A DNA stretch of 5,116 nucleotides, taken from an uncultured Traorella sp. Its GTDB lineage: Bacteria; Bacillota_I; Bacilli_A; Erysipelotrichales; Erysipelotrichaceae. A program made the position numbers and the translations under genes. The notes below the pieces were generated by a model. The model did not search any database, had not been told where the DNA came from, and worked only from the letters and a program-made list of their open reading frames with translations. Positions 1 through 5,116 of this stretch are shown piece after piece (within the stretch, counting starts at the first letter, position 1; each line of letters starts with the position of its first letter). The stretch covers positions 1 to 5,116 of the forward strand of contig CAMEUL010000111.1 of assembly GCA_945938205.1 (NCBI GenBank), read 5' to 3'.

Positions 1-372
1 AAAAAGGGTGGATAAATAATAACTCAAAGCCAAAACACTTTTCTTTACTGGAGAGATCGTAAGATCATTACGGGCACCGGATACTTTGTCCTGCACCATT
101 AATAAATTCGAACAAAAGGCAACGGTGATACATGCCACTGCCAATAGAGAAGATGCCAATTCACCTCCGACACATCCCCAGATCAGTGAATCCGACACAC
201 TGATAGGAGCCGTTTCTAACGCACTTCGAAAAGTATCCTCATAGACATTACTTAAAAAGGTGGCATACAGTACCAAAAGGATCAAAGGGGTGACCAAGGA
301 TGTGAAAAACATTCCTTTATCTTTAAAAAATAAGTTTGTGTTACGTTTGACTAATGCCAGAAGTGTTTTCAT
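1..372 (-). CDS. ABC-2 type exporter permease, N-terminal part (runs off the window)
   Basis: This is the membrane partner of the ATPase encoded just upstream on the same strand; together they would form an ABC exporter in the cytoplasmic membrane. The frame is open from the ATG at 372-370 to base 1, giving 124 residues with no stop, so the C-terminal half lies outside the window. A basic N-terminus (MKTLLALVKRN) leads to a hydrophobic segment at about residues 22-40. A second long one at about 63-93 is followed by a polar stretch containing ARNDLTISPVKKS (100-112). That motif, just after a helix and followed by ALSYYLST, is characteristic of ABC2_membrane permeases of the drug or lipid export type. 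The start overlaps the ATPase stop in ATGA and has a strong AGGAGGG site 8 bases upstream, so the two proteins are probably translationally coupled. The exported substrate cannot be told from the sequence. Confidence 0.88.
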   Translation of the reverse strand, partial: MKTLLALVKRNTNLFFKDKGMFFTSLVTPLILLVLYATFLSNVYEDTFRSALETAPISVSDSLIWGCVGGELASSLLAVACITVAFCSNLLMVQDKVSGARNDLTISPVKKSVLALSYYLSTLF

Positions 373-1289
373 TGCATCATCCCTCCTGTCAGTTTCTTAC
401 CGGTAGCAGCCAAAAAGACATCATCCATCTTCCCTTTGACAATTTCATAATCTTTGAAACATTGTGGATGTTTTAAGATCAGATCTGTCGCTTGGGCAGT
501 GCTTTTGACTTCGATACGAAAAGCATCTTTGATCATTTCATAAGGAACTTCCAGTTTTTTCACATCTTCTTCATGGATATTATAGAGTGTAATAAAATCA
601 CCGGTATATTTGTTTTTCAGCTCTAAAGGAGTCCCTTCCGCAACAATTTTTCCGCTATCCAGAATAATGACATTATCTGCATCTGCTGCTTCTTCCATAT
701 AGTGAGTGGTTAAAAATACAGTCAGTTGTTTTTCCTTTCTTAATTTTTCGATCGTATTCCACAAAAGCTTGCGTGTTTGAGGATCTAACCCGGTTGTCGG
801 TTCATCCAGGATCAAGATCTTTGGATCATGAAGAAGAGCTCGCGCGATATCAATTCTTCTTCTTTGACCACCGGACAGTTTTCCCACGGTTCGTTTCATC
901 AGATCTCTAAAATCAAGGAGTTCAGCGAGCTCATTGACACGCTCTTGATACTTTTTTCCTGTTATGCCATATAAAGCAGCACGGCTTTTCAGGTTGGCAT
1001 CCACATTTAAGGCTTTATCTAACACAGAATTTTGAAAGACAACCCCTAGCTCTTTTTTGATCGATGCACTCTCATGATCTAAATCTTTATCACAGATCAT
1101 AACATTTCCATGGTCTTTTTCCAGTTGTCCGCACAGTATATTGATCGTTGTACTTTTTCCGGCTCCATTGATGCCTAAAAAGGCAAACAAGTCACCTTCA
1201 TTGACATGAAAACTTAAATCCTGTACGGCTTTCACATCTTTGAAGGATTTTGATAAATGTGATATTTCGATAATGTGTTTTTCTTTCAT
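369..1289 (-). CDS. ABC transporter ATP-binding protein (DrrA/CcmA-like exporter ATPase)
   Basis: This is a cytoplasmic ATPase that powers the ABC-2 permease encoded next to it. The 306-residue protein has every ABC motif: Walker A GINGAGKST (39-47, Lys45), Q-loop Gln86 in VVFQN, signature LSGGQ (138-142), Walker B ILILDEP (158-164, catalytic Glu163), D-loop GLDP and H-loop His196 in TTHYMEEA. The tail after about residue 225, ending in DDVFLAATGKK, matches the C-terminal extension of drug-exporter ATPases of the DrrA type. An upstream in-frame TTG at 1295 is possible, but the AGAAAGG site at 1302-1296 would touch it directly; it sits 6 bases before the ATG at 1289, so I chose that start. The gene lies 53 bp after the tetR-type gene with no convincing terminator between, and overlaps the permease by 4 bases, so all three probably form one operon. 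Family and role are secure; the substrate is not known. Confidence 0.95.
   Translation of the reverse strand: MKEKHIIEISHLSKSFKDVKAVQDLSFHVNEGDLFAFLGINGAGKSTTINILCGQLEKDHGNVMICDKDLDHESASIKKELGVVFQNSVLDKALNVDANLKSRAALYGITGKKYQERVNELAELLDFRDLMKRTVGKLSGGQRRRIDIARALLHDPKILILDEPTTGLDPQTRKLLWNTIEKLRKEKQLTVFLTTHYMEEAADADNVIILDSGKIVAEGTPLELKNKYTGDFITLYNIHEEDVKKLEVPYEMIKDAFRIEVKSTAQATDLILKHPQCFKDYEIVKGKMDDVFLAATGKKLTGGMMQ
381..387 (-). promoter_or_regulatory. Ribosome binding site of the permease gene
   Basis: On the minus strand AGGAGGG lies inside the last codons of the ATPase gene, 8 bases before the ATG at 372-370. It is the strongest Shine-Dalgarno match on this side of the window and fixes the permease start at the ATGA overlap. 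Confidence 0.8.
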
Positions 1290-1295
1290 ATTCAA

Positions 1296-1302
1296 CCTTT
1301 CT
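1296..1302 (-). promoter_or_regulatory. Ribosome binding site deciding the ATPase start
   Basis: AGAAAGG on the minus strand ends 6 bases before the ATG at 1289-1287. The alternative TTG at 1295-1293 would directly abut this site with no spacer, which argues against it. Confidence 0.65.
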
Positions 1303-1342
1303 TTTGATTCAGATTATGCATAAGCCTTGTGGCTTTTTAATA

Positions 1343-1954
1343 CTATTCATTTTTTTCTTCACGTGCCGCTTCCTTCAAATAGGTTTTCTTAGTTTTGATC
1401 ATGGTCAGAATTCCTGCAAAGACCAGACCCAGTCGGTCAGCAATTTCTTCTTCACTGAATTCACATACTTTCATAGCACATAAAGAACCAATGCCGTAAG
1501 CATAGATCCACAGCTGTTCAAAAAGGGTATTGGCTTCATTCTGACTTAAGGTATGTTCCTTTTGAAGCAGATGGATGCATATGTCTTTAAACGTGCCCAG
1601 TTCATTCAGATACTGCTTAAAACTCTGATTCCCAGAATATTCCTCCATATAAAGCAGTTTGTACTGTTCTGGATTTTCAATGGCATAGGAAATCATGCGC
1701 ATCCCAATTCTTTTAAAAGCAGGGGAATAATCTTCATAATTTCCAAGATATTTTTCAAATTCTTTTAAAGCTAATTCTCTTGCTGCCTGTTTCACTTCTT
1801 CCATGTTTTTGAAGATCGTGAAGATGGGACGAGCAGATGATTTAAGATGATCTGCGAGATTTCTGGCCGTCAAAGCATTGATACCTTCTTCTTTTATAAT
1901 ATTTAAGGCTGTCATTGCGATTTCTTCTTTTGTGAATTTTGGTTTGGGTGGCAT
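1343..1954 (-). CDS. TetR/AcrR-family transcriptional regulator
   Basis: This 203-residue protein has the normal length and layout of a TetR-family repressor: a short N-terminal DNA-binding domain, then a helical ligand-binding and dimerisation domain. Residues 8-54 hold the three-helix DNA-binding unit. TKEEIAMTALNIIKEEG is helix 1, and LTARNLADHLKSSARPIFTIF (28-48) spans the helix-turn-helix, with the usual pattern of an xPIFTIFKN ending where many relatives have a Tyr-xx-Phe. The C-terminal domain contains LWIYAYGIGSLCAM, similar to the helix that lines ligand pockets in TetR proteins adjoining exporters. The frame extends upstream to a TTG at 2023, but that would overlap the promoter; the ATG at 1954 has a strong AAGGAGG site and starts with the common sequence MPPKPKF. 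It heads the operon with the ABC exporter, so it probably represses its own operon until a substrate of the pump binds. The inducer is unknown. Confidence 0.92.
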   Translation of the reverse strand: MPPKPKFTKEEIAMTALNIIKEEGINALTARNLADHLKSSARPIFTIFKNMEEVKQAARELALKEFEKYLGNYEDYSPAFKRIGMRMISYAIENPEQYKLLYMEEYSGNQSFKQYLNELGTFKDICIHLLQKEHTLSQNEANTLFEQLWIYAYGIGSLCAMKVCEFSEEEIADRLGLVFAGILTMIKTKKTYLKEAAREEKNE

Positions 1955-1958
1955 ATTT

Positions 1959-1965
1959 CCTCCTT
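1959..1965 (-). promoter_or_regulatory. Ribosome binding site of the tetR-type gene
   Basis: AAGGAGG on the minus strand ends 4 bases before the ATG at 1954-1952. This selects the 203-residue protein over the longer reading frame that begins within the promoter. Confidence 0.8.
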
Positions 1966-1979
1966 TTAAAAACATCGTT

Positions 1980-1996
1980 CTAAAACATAGTTTTAG
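1980..1996. promoter_or_regulatory. Inverted repeat, probable TetR operator
   Basis: CTAAAAC and GTTTTAG form a perfect 7-bp inverted repeat separated by ATA (17 bp in all). It lies directly downstream of the -10 box of the tetR-type promoter, shares two bases with it, and covers the expected start point near 1988. Size, symmetry and place are those of an autorepressor operator. Binding by the neighbouring TetR protein is inferred, not shown. Confidence 0.7.
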
Positions 1997-2023
1997 TATA
2001 AATTTGAATGAAATATCTGTCAA
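1995..2023 (-). promoter_or_regulatory. Promoter of the tetR-ABC exporter operon
   Basis: Read on the minus strand, a perfect -35 TTGACA (2023-2018) and a -10 TATACT (2000-1995) are separated by exactly 17 bp. This is a strong housekeeping-sigma promoter, with the start expected near 1988 inside the inverted repeat. The leader to the ATG at 1954 would be about 34 nt. Confidence 0.85.
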
Positions 2024-2029
2024 GAGGCA

Positions 2030-2058
2030 TTGAACCTGTAACTTATTTCATTTAGAAT
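2030..2058 (+). promoter_or_regulatory. patB: Predicted promoter of the C-S lyase gene
   Basis: A -35 TTGAAC (2030-2035) and a -10 TAGAAT (2053-2058, one mismatch to TATAAT) are 17 bp apart on the plus strand. The start would fall at about 2061-2065, leaving only some 12-16 nt before the ATG, so the ribosome binding site would be at the very 5' end of the message. The -35 boxes of this and the tetR promoter are only 6 bp apart, facing away from each other. Confidence 0.55.
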
Positions 2059-2063
2059 AAATG
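2049..2063. repeat. Inverted repeat over the C-S lyase -10 box
   Basis: CATTTA and TAAATG are perfect 6-bp arms around a GAA centre. The repeat covers the predicted -10 box, which is a typical repressor site position. Its sequence differs from the 1980-1996 repeat, so it need not bind the same protein. It is short and AT-rich, so chance is a real alternative. Confidence 0.35.
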
Positions 2064-2064
2064 C

Positions 2065-2072
2065 GAGGTGAT
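2065..2072 (+). promoter_or_regulatory. patB: Ribosome binding site of the C-S lyase gene
   Basis: GAGGTGAT ends 4 bases before the ATG at 2077. An in-frame GTG at 2068 lies inside this site and cannot use it, so the ATG is the better start. Confidence 0.7.
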
Positions 2073-2076
2073 AGGT

Positions 2077-3252
2077 ATGTATGATTTTGAGAGCCGATTA
2101 AATCGTAAAATAACGGGAGCTGTCAAATGGCAAGCAAGAAACACGAAACAGGAGGAGTATTCTGAAGACATCATTCCACTCAGTGTAGCTGACATGGAAT
2201 TTAAGGTCATGGATGAAGTCAAAGAGGCATTGCATGAAGCGGTTGACATTTATGATCCTTATGGCTATCAGGGCTGCACAGAAGCCTATTTGGAAAGTGT
2301 TTGTGATTGGATGAGAAAACGTCATCATGCGGAAATAGAAAAGGAATGGATCGTGACCAGTGATGGAGTAGTGGATGCGCTGAAAAGAAGTGTAGAGCGA
2401 TTCACAAATCCTGGGGAAGGTGTCATTATCTTCACTCCGGTTTATCCCCCTTTCTTTAAGGCAGCCGCATGCAATGAAACACGAGTACTTGAATGTCCTC
2501 TTCTGAATGATCATGAAAACTATTCCATTGATTTTGATACATTTGAGAAACTGGCACAGGATCCAAGAACGACGATGTTATTGTTATGCTCTCCACACAA
2601 TCCGGTTGGGAGAGTCTATTCAAGAGAAGAACTCAATAAAATTGTATCAATATGTAAGAAAAATCATCTATGGCTCATTGCGGATGAAATCCATCATGAT
2701 CTCATCCTTGAAGGTGTATCATTTACCAGCATGCTGGAATATGTGAAGGAATATAACCATATCGTTGTTTGCACATCCGCTTCCAAGTCATTCAATTTGG
2801 CAGGTCTCAAACTCAGCAACATTCTGATTCCGGACATAGATGCAAGAAATCAATATATTGGAGGAGATCATTTCTCAATCAATCCTTTTTCCATGGCAGC
2901 CACCCAATGTGCTTATGAAAAAGGAGAAAGATGGCTGAAGGAAATGATGCAGGTGGTAAAGAAAAATAATGAAATCTGTAAGCAGTTCTTTCAAGAATAT
3001 TTTCCAAAAAGTTCTTTTCCAAGGCTTCAGGGAACCTATCTGATGTGGATCAATATGAACAGTTATTATGCCAATGAGGATGAAATGTTTGAAGATCTTT
3101 ATGATGTGGCAAAATTTGTGGTAAATCGTGGAAGTACGTTTGGCAAAGAAGGAATGGGTTATATGCGCATCAATTTGGCACTACCTACTCATCTTCTGGA
3201 AGAATCACTGAATCGTTTAAAACAATTGGTTGAAAAAAATAAAAAAATTTAA
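2077..3252 (+). CDS. patB: PatB/MalY-family PLP-dependent C-S lyase (cystathionine beta-lyase type)
   Basis: A cytoplasmic fold-type I PLP enzyme of 391 residues, normal for the family. Members cleave the carbon-sulfur bond of cystathionine, cysteine or related S-conjugates, giving pyruvate, ammonia and a thiol. Visible landmarks are an N-terminal DFESRLNRK...AVKW segment as in PatB, VADMEF (37-42), the PLP-ring stacking tyrosine in TPVYPPF (Tyr123), SPHNPVGR (Asn175), ADEIHHDL (Asp203, pairing with the PLP nitrogen), the Schiff-base lysine in SASKSFNLAGL (Lys237), and the carboxylate-binding arginine in GYMRINLA (Arg364). All cofactor residues are intact, so it should be active. The family tryptophan before VADM is replaced by Ser. 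It is divergent from the tetR operon and is followed after 171 bp by the MFS-HAD gene on the same strand. The symbol is given at family level; the exact substrate (cystathionine or another thioether) cannot be settled here. A plain aminotransferase is less likely, given the PatB-like N-terminus and SASKSFNLAGL motif. Confidence 0.9.
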   Translation: MYDFESRLNRKITGAVKWQARNTKQEEYSEDIIPLSVADMEFKVMDEVKEALHEAVDIYDPYGYQGCTEAYLESVCDWMRKRHHAEIEKEWIVTSDGVVDALKRSVERFTNPGEGVIIFTPVYPPFFKAAACNETRVLECPLLNDHENYSIDFDTFEKLAQDPRTTMLLLCSPHNPVGRVYSREELNKIVSICKKNHLWLIADEIHHDLILEGVSFTSMLEYVKEYNHIVVCTSASKSFNLAGLKLSNILIPDIDARNQYIGGDHFSINPFSMAATQCAYEKGERWLKEMMQVVKKNNEICKQFFQEYFPKSSFPRLQGTYLMWINMNSYYANEDEMFEDLYDVAKFVVNRGSTFGKEGMGYMRINLALPTHLLEESLNRLKQLVEKNKKI

Positions 3253-3259
3253 GTAATTT

Positions 3260-3290
3260 TTAACACAAAAGAATATTTTTATGCTAATAT
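3260..3290 (+). promoter_or_regulatory. Predicted extended -10 promoter before the MFS-HAD gene
   Basis: TGCTAATAT (3282-3290) is an extended -10 box (TG, one base, then TAATAT). The best -35-like hexamer, TTAACA (3260-3265), is 19 bp upstream, which is long, but extended -10 promoters depend less on it. The start is expected near 3297, just where the structured leader begins; that coincidence adds some support. Confidence 0.5.
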
Positions 3291-3382
3291 ATCTAACGAT
3301 AGAGTTATTACATAAAGGCTGGTACTAAATTTCCCTTTTCATTCATTTCTCATATCAGCTGGTAACTCTATCTTCCCTATAC

Positions 3383-3403
3383 ATGACTCGACTTTGTCGT
3401 CAT
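3383..3403 (+). other. Second hairpin in the leader, close to the ribosome binding site
   Basis: ATGAC pairs with GTCAT and, after a two-base bulge (TC), GAC pairs with GTC around a TTT loop. The hairpin ends 7 bases before the AAGCAGGTGA site. No T-run follows, so it is not an intrinsic terminator; an effect on ribosome access is possible. Confidence 0.4.
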
Positions 3404-3410
3404 ATACTAT

Positions 3411-3420
3411 AAGCAGGTGA
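3411..3420 (+). promoter_or_regulatory. Ribosome binding site of the MFS-HAD gene
   Basis: AAGCAGGTGA matches the ideal AAGGAGGTGA at nine of ten positions and lies 3 bases before the ATG at 3424 (6 counted from AGG). It supports this start for the membrane protein. Confidence 0.75.
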
Positions 3421-3423
3421 ATT

Positions 3424-5116
3424 ATGAAAAAATCAGCACTTGCTTTTTTTATTTTCTTTTGCTTTGTTTCCACAGCCAGCATGGCTTCTCAATTCATTCC
3501 TTATCTAAATGAAGTTGGCTTTTCTTCTTTATCCAAAAATGCTCTTCTGGCTGGGAGTGCCATATTAACCTTTATTTTGGCTTTTTATCTAGGTAAGAAA
3601 AGTGACAGTGAAGGAGTTTTAAAGCCTTCATTGAAAATGACACTGTTTGGTTTTCTTCTGATTGTCATTCTGTCCTGGTTTGTGGACTTTATGTTTGTCA
3701 AGGGTATTCTTTTAGGTATCATGTTTGCCCTCATACGCAGTGTGATGAGTTTATCGGAAACCCTGATTCTTTCCATAAAGAAAAAGAAGTTTCCTCAATT
3801 TCATAGTTTTGCGGCCATTGGCATGATCACAGGCTCTTTGTTGGTAGGATCAAGATCCCTTGCATTCCGTTATGTAGTATGCATTATTTCTTTGCTCATG
3901 GCTTTTTTCTTTCTGGGAAAAATAAAAGAAGAAAGAAAAGAACCTGTACAGATCTCTTTGGATTCCATCCAGCAGCTACTTCAAAACAAAAATTATTTGT
4001 TGATTTTGGGACTCTTCTTTTTTCTGATGATGATTGGTTATGCTGATCAGTATATCGTAGTGGATAAAATGACAGCACTGGGTGCTTCCTCTGCAATGAT
4101 TTCTATGAAATATGCCATTCAAGCCAGTATGGAAATTCCGGTATATTTGGGAATGAATGTTCTTTTCTCAAAAATAAAAACATCTTCGCTCCTTCTGATC
4201 TGCATCCTGATGAGTGGAGTGAAGTTTTTTCTTTATGGATGGGCAGATCAGGCTTCTTTTATTGTCGTCATTTCATTGCTTCAGATCGTAACACATCCCC
4301 TCATCGTTGTATTATCTAAATCGATGATCCAAAAAATTACGCCAAAAGATTTGATGGCGACATCACAGATCGTAGGTTCTGCTTTCTATTTGGGATTGAG
4401 CGGTGTCGTAACACCGATTCTTTCACAGATTCTTTCTGTTTTTCTCAATCAGGATCAAATCTTGTATGTTTTTGCTATTCTGACACTTTTTCCATTGATT
4501 CTTTGGTTTTTTGTACGAAAGTATGATAAAGTTAACATGGTGATGAAAATGAAAACATATTTGATCGATCTGGATGGCACGATGTATCGTGGCAATGAGA
4601 ATATTGATGGCGCAAGAGAATTCATTGCGTACTGTCTGAAACAAAAGATTCCTTTTTATTTTCTGACTAATAATGCTACCCGCACAAAAAAACAGAATCG
4701 TGAGCATATGGAAAAACTGGGATTTTCTGGTATACAAGATGAACACTTTTTCACGAGTTCCATGGCAGCAGCCAGAACCATGCGTAAATTAGGTTATACC
4801 AAAGCACAATATATTGGACAAGATGGACTTTATGAGGCCCTGATAGAGAATGACTTTGTAATCAGTGAGACACCGGAATGTCTGTTTGTGGGATTGGATA
4901 AGAAGGCGGATTATGAGAAATATTCCAAAGCGCTTCAGTATCTTTTGAAGGGGGCCAAACTTGTTGGAACGAATTCGGATCGCCTTTTGGCCAATGGAGA
5001 TACTTTTACCGTCGGTAATGGTGCCATTGTCGATATGTTTGAATATGCCAGCGGGCAGAAAAGCATGAAGATAGGAAAACCCAATGCCCCTATCCTTTAT
5101 GAGGCATTAGAGTATT
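3424..5116 (+). CDS. Fused MFS-type transporter and HAD-IIA (NagD-like) phosphatase, 3' end outside the window
   Basis: One frame stays open from the ATG at 3424 to the window end (564 residues and more). Residues 1-365 look like a 12-helix MFS protein. Hydrophobic segments lie near 4-22, 40-57, 69-90, 93-110, 126-143, 148-165, 190-207, 224-245, 253-270, 280-298, 314-336 and 345-364, with a charged loop KIKEERKEP (166-174) between the six-helix halves. After the short link RKYDKVNMVMKM begins a HAD hydrolase: motif I LIDLDGTMYRG (nucleophile Asp382, acid/base Asp384), motif II FLTNNATR (Thr415), a C2-type cap with VGTNSDR (514-520) and VGNGAIVDM, and motif III lysine in IGKPNA (Lys552). This is HAD subclass IIA, the NagD and p-nitrophenyl phosphatase group; motif IV should lie beyond 5116. 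Both ends of the MFS part should be cytoplasmic, so the phosphatase would sit inside the cell at the transporter exit. Substrates are unknown. Two genes joined by a lost stop, or by a base error near 4515-4540, is the main alternative. Confidence 0.85.
   Translation, partial: MKKSALAFFIFFCFVSTASMASQFIPYLNEVGFSSLSKNALLAGSAILTFILAFYLGKKSDSEGVLKPSLKMTLFGFLLIVILSWFVDFMFVKGILLGIMFALIRSVMSLSETLILSIKKKKFPQFHSFAAIGMITGSLLVGSRSLAFRYVVCIISLLMAFFFLGKIKEERKEPVQISLDSIQQLLQNKNYLLILGLFFFLMMIGYADQYIVVDKMTALGASSAMISMKYAIQASMEIPVYLGMNVLFSKIKTSSLLLICILMSGVKFFLYGWADQASFIVVISLLQIVTHPLIVVLSKSMIQKITPKDLMATSQIVGSAFYLGLSGVVTPILSQILSVFLNQDQILYVFAILTLFPLILWFFVRKYDKVNMVMKMKTYLIDLDGTMYRGNENIDGAREFIAYCLKQKIPFYFLTNNATRTKKQNREHMEKLGFSGIQDEHFFTSSMAAARTMRKLGYTKAQYIGQDGLYEALIENDFVISETPECLFVGLDKKADYEKYSKALQYLLKGAKLVGTNSDRLLANGDTFTVGNGAIVDMFEYASGQKSMKIGKPNAPILYEALEY
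4539..4551 (+). promoter_or_regulatory. Possible internal translation start for a separate HAD protein
   Basis: Within the fusion link, GGTGA (4539-4543) lies 5 bases before an ATG at 4549. A protein starting there would begin MKTYLIDLDGT, just how free-standing HAD-IIA enzymes begin. Other ATGs at 4537 and 4543 are in frame. The GGTGA core is shared with the sites of the two plus-strand genes in this window. It may be a leftover of a separate gene or may still make free phosphatase. Confidence 0.35.

Larger units (their letters stand above)
3297..3423 (+). promoter_or_regulatory. Structured 5' leader, possible RNA regulator
   Basis: The region between the predicted start point and the ATG at 3424 can form nested helices. 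The outer stem pairs GATAGAGTTA (3298-3307) with TAACTCTATC (3363-3372), 10 perfect base pairs. Inside it GCTGGTA (3318-3324) pairs with TATCAGC (3353-3359), 7 pairs including one G-U. Between them is an asymmetric internal loop (10 bases on the 5' side, 3 on the 3' side), and the terminal loop of 28 bases is pyrimidine-rich. A closing stem at the extreme 5' end of the RNA is the layout of many riboswitches, but I match it to no known class; T-box, TPP, FMN, purine, preQ1, fluoride and ZTP core motifs are not seen. It could also simply be an mRNA-stabilising stem. Confidence 0.45.

Noticed and set aside
1314..1338. TTATGCATAA palindrome and the AAGCC-TTGT-GGCTT hairpin between the tetR-type and ATPase genes
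   Set aside because: The hairpin has a 5-bp stem; its T-run is on the plus strand, where no gene needs it, and on the operon's strand none follows. The palindrome is short and AT-rich, with no promoter around it.
1955..2023. Longer tetR-type protein starting at the TTG at 2023
   Set aside because: Those 23 extra codons would lie over the promoter, operator and ribosome binding site; the ATG at 1954 has the proper site and the usual N-terminus.
2098..2514. Open frame of 138 codons on the strand opposite the lyase gene
   Set aside because: It is the reverse shadow of a clearly conserved enzyme frame, and I recognise no protein family or ribosome binding site in it.
3243..3261. AAAAATT and AATTTTT around the end of the lyase gene as a terminator
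   Set aside because: The stem is only A-T pairs (7 bp) with no G-C pair and no clean T-run after it, so it would be too weak for an intrinsic terminator.
3281..3328. A 15-codon frame from ATG at 3281 (ends at TAA 3326) as a leader peptide
   Set aside because: No ribosome binding site stands before it, and its ATG overlaps the predicted -10 box, upstream of the predicted transcript start.
3383..3412. A 9-codon frame from ATG at 3383 whose stop overlaps the MFS ribosome binding site
   Set aside because: The position is suggestive of coupling, but there is no Shine-Dalgarno sequence upstream and the codons coincide with the hairpin, so chance explains it as well.
4423..4746. Open frame of 107 codons antisense to the MFS-HAD junction
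   Set aside because: It lacks recognisable domains and lies wholly under a frame with strong family motifs on the plus strand; its composition is that of an antisense shadow.

Overview
The window looks like low-GC Firmicutes DNA. Ribosome binding sites are strong AGGAGG or AGGTGA types, promoters are TTGACA/TATAAT-like, and most third codon positions are A or T. The protein types (a TetR regulator with a drug-type ABC exporter, a PatB/MalY C-S lyase, a NagD-like HAD phosphatase) fit gut Firmicutes such as Erysipelotrichia, but I cannot assign a genus from sequence alone.

The left half is a minus-strand operon read from about 1988 down past base 1. It encodes a TetR-family repressor (1343-1954), an ABC-2-type exporter ATPase (369-1289) and the N-terminal part of its permease (372 to base 1, continuing off the window). 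ATPase and permease overlap by four bases (ATGA). A near-consensus promoter drives the operon, and a perfect 7-bp inverted repeat sits over its start point. This suggests a self-repressed efflux operon induced by a ligand of the repressor.

The right half is on the plus strand. A PatB/MalY-type PLP-dependent C-S lyase (2077-3252) has its own predicted promoter, back to back with the tetR promoter. A 171-bp gap follows. It contains an extended -10 promoter and a leader of about 127 nt that can fold into a nested long-range stem plus a second hairpin.

The leader precedes the most unusual object in the window: one uninterrupted reading frame from 3424 to the end (at least 564 residues). It joins a 12-helix MFS-type membrane protein to a cytoplasmic HAD subclass IIA phosphatase with no stop between them. 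A plausible old start site for the phosphatase (GGTGA, then ATG) is still present at the junction. Alternate-frame TGA codons there also raise the possibility of a recently fused or mis-sequenced gene pair.

No tRNA, rRNA, CRISPR array, insertion sequence or convincing intrinsic terminator was seen.
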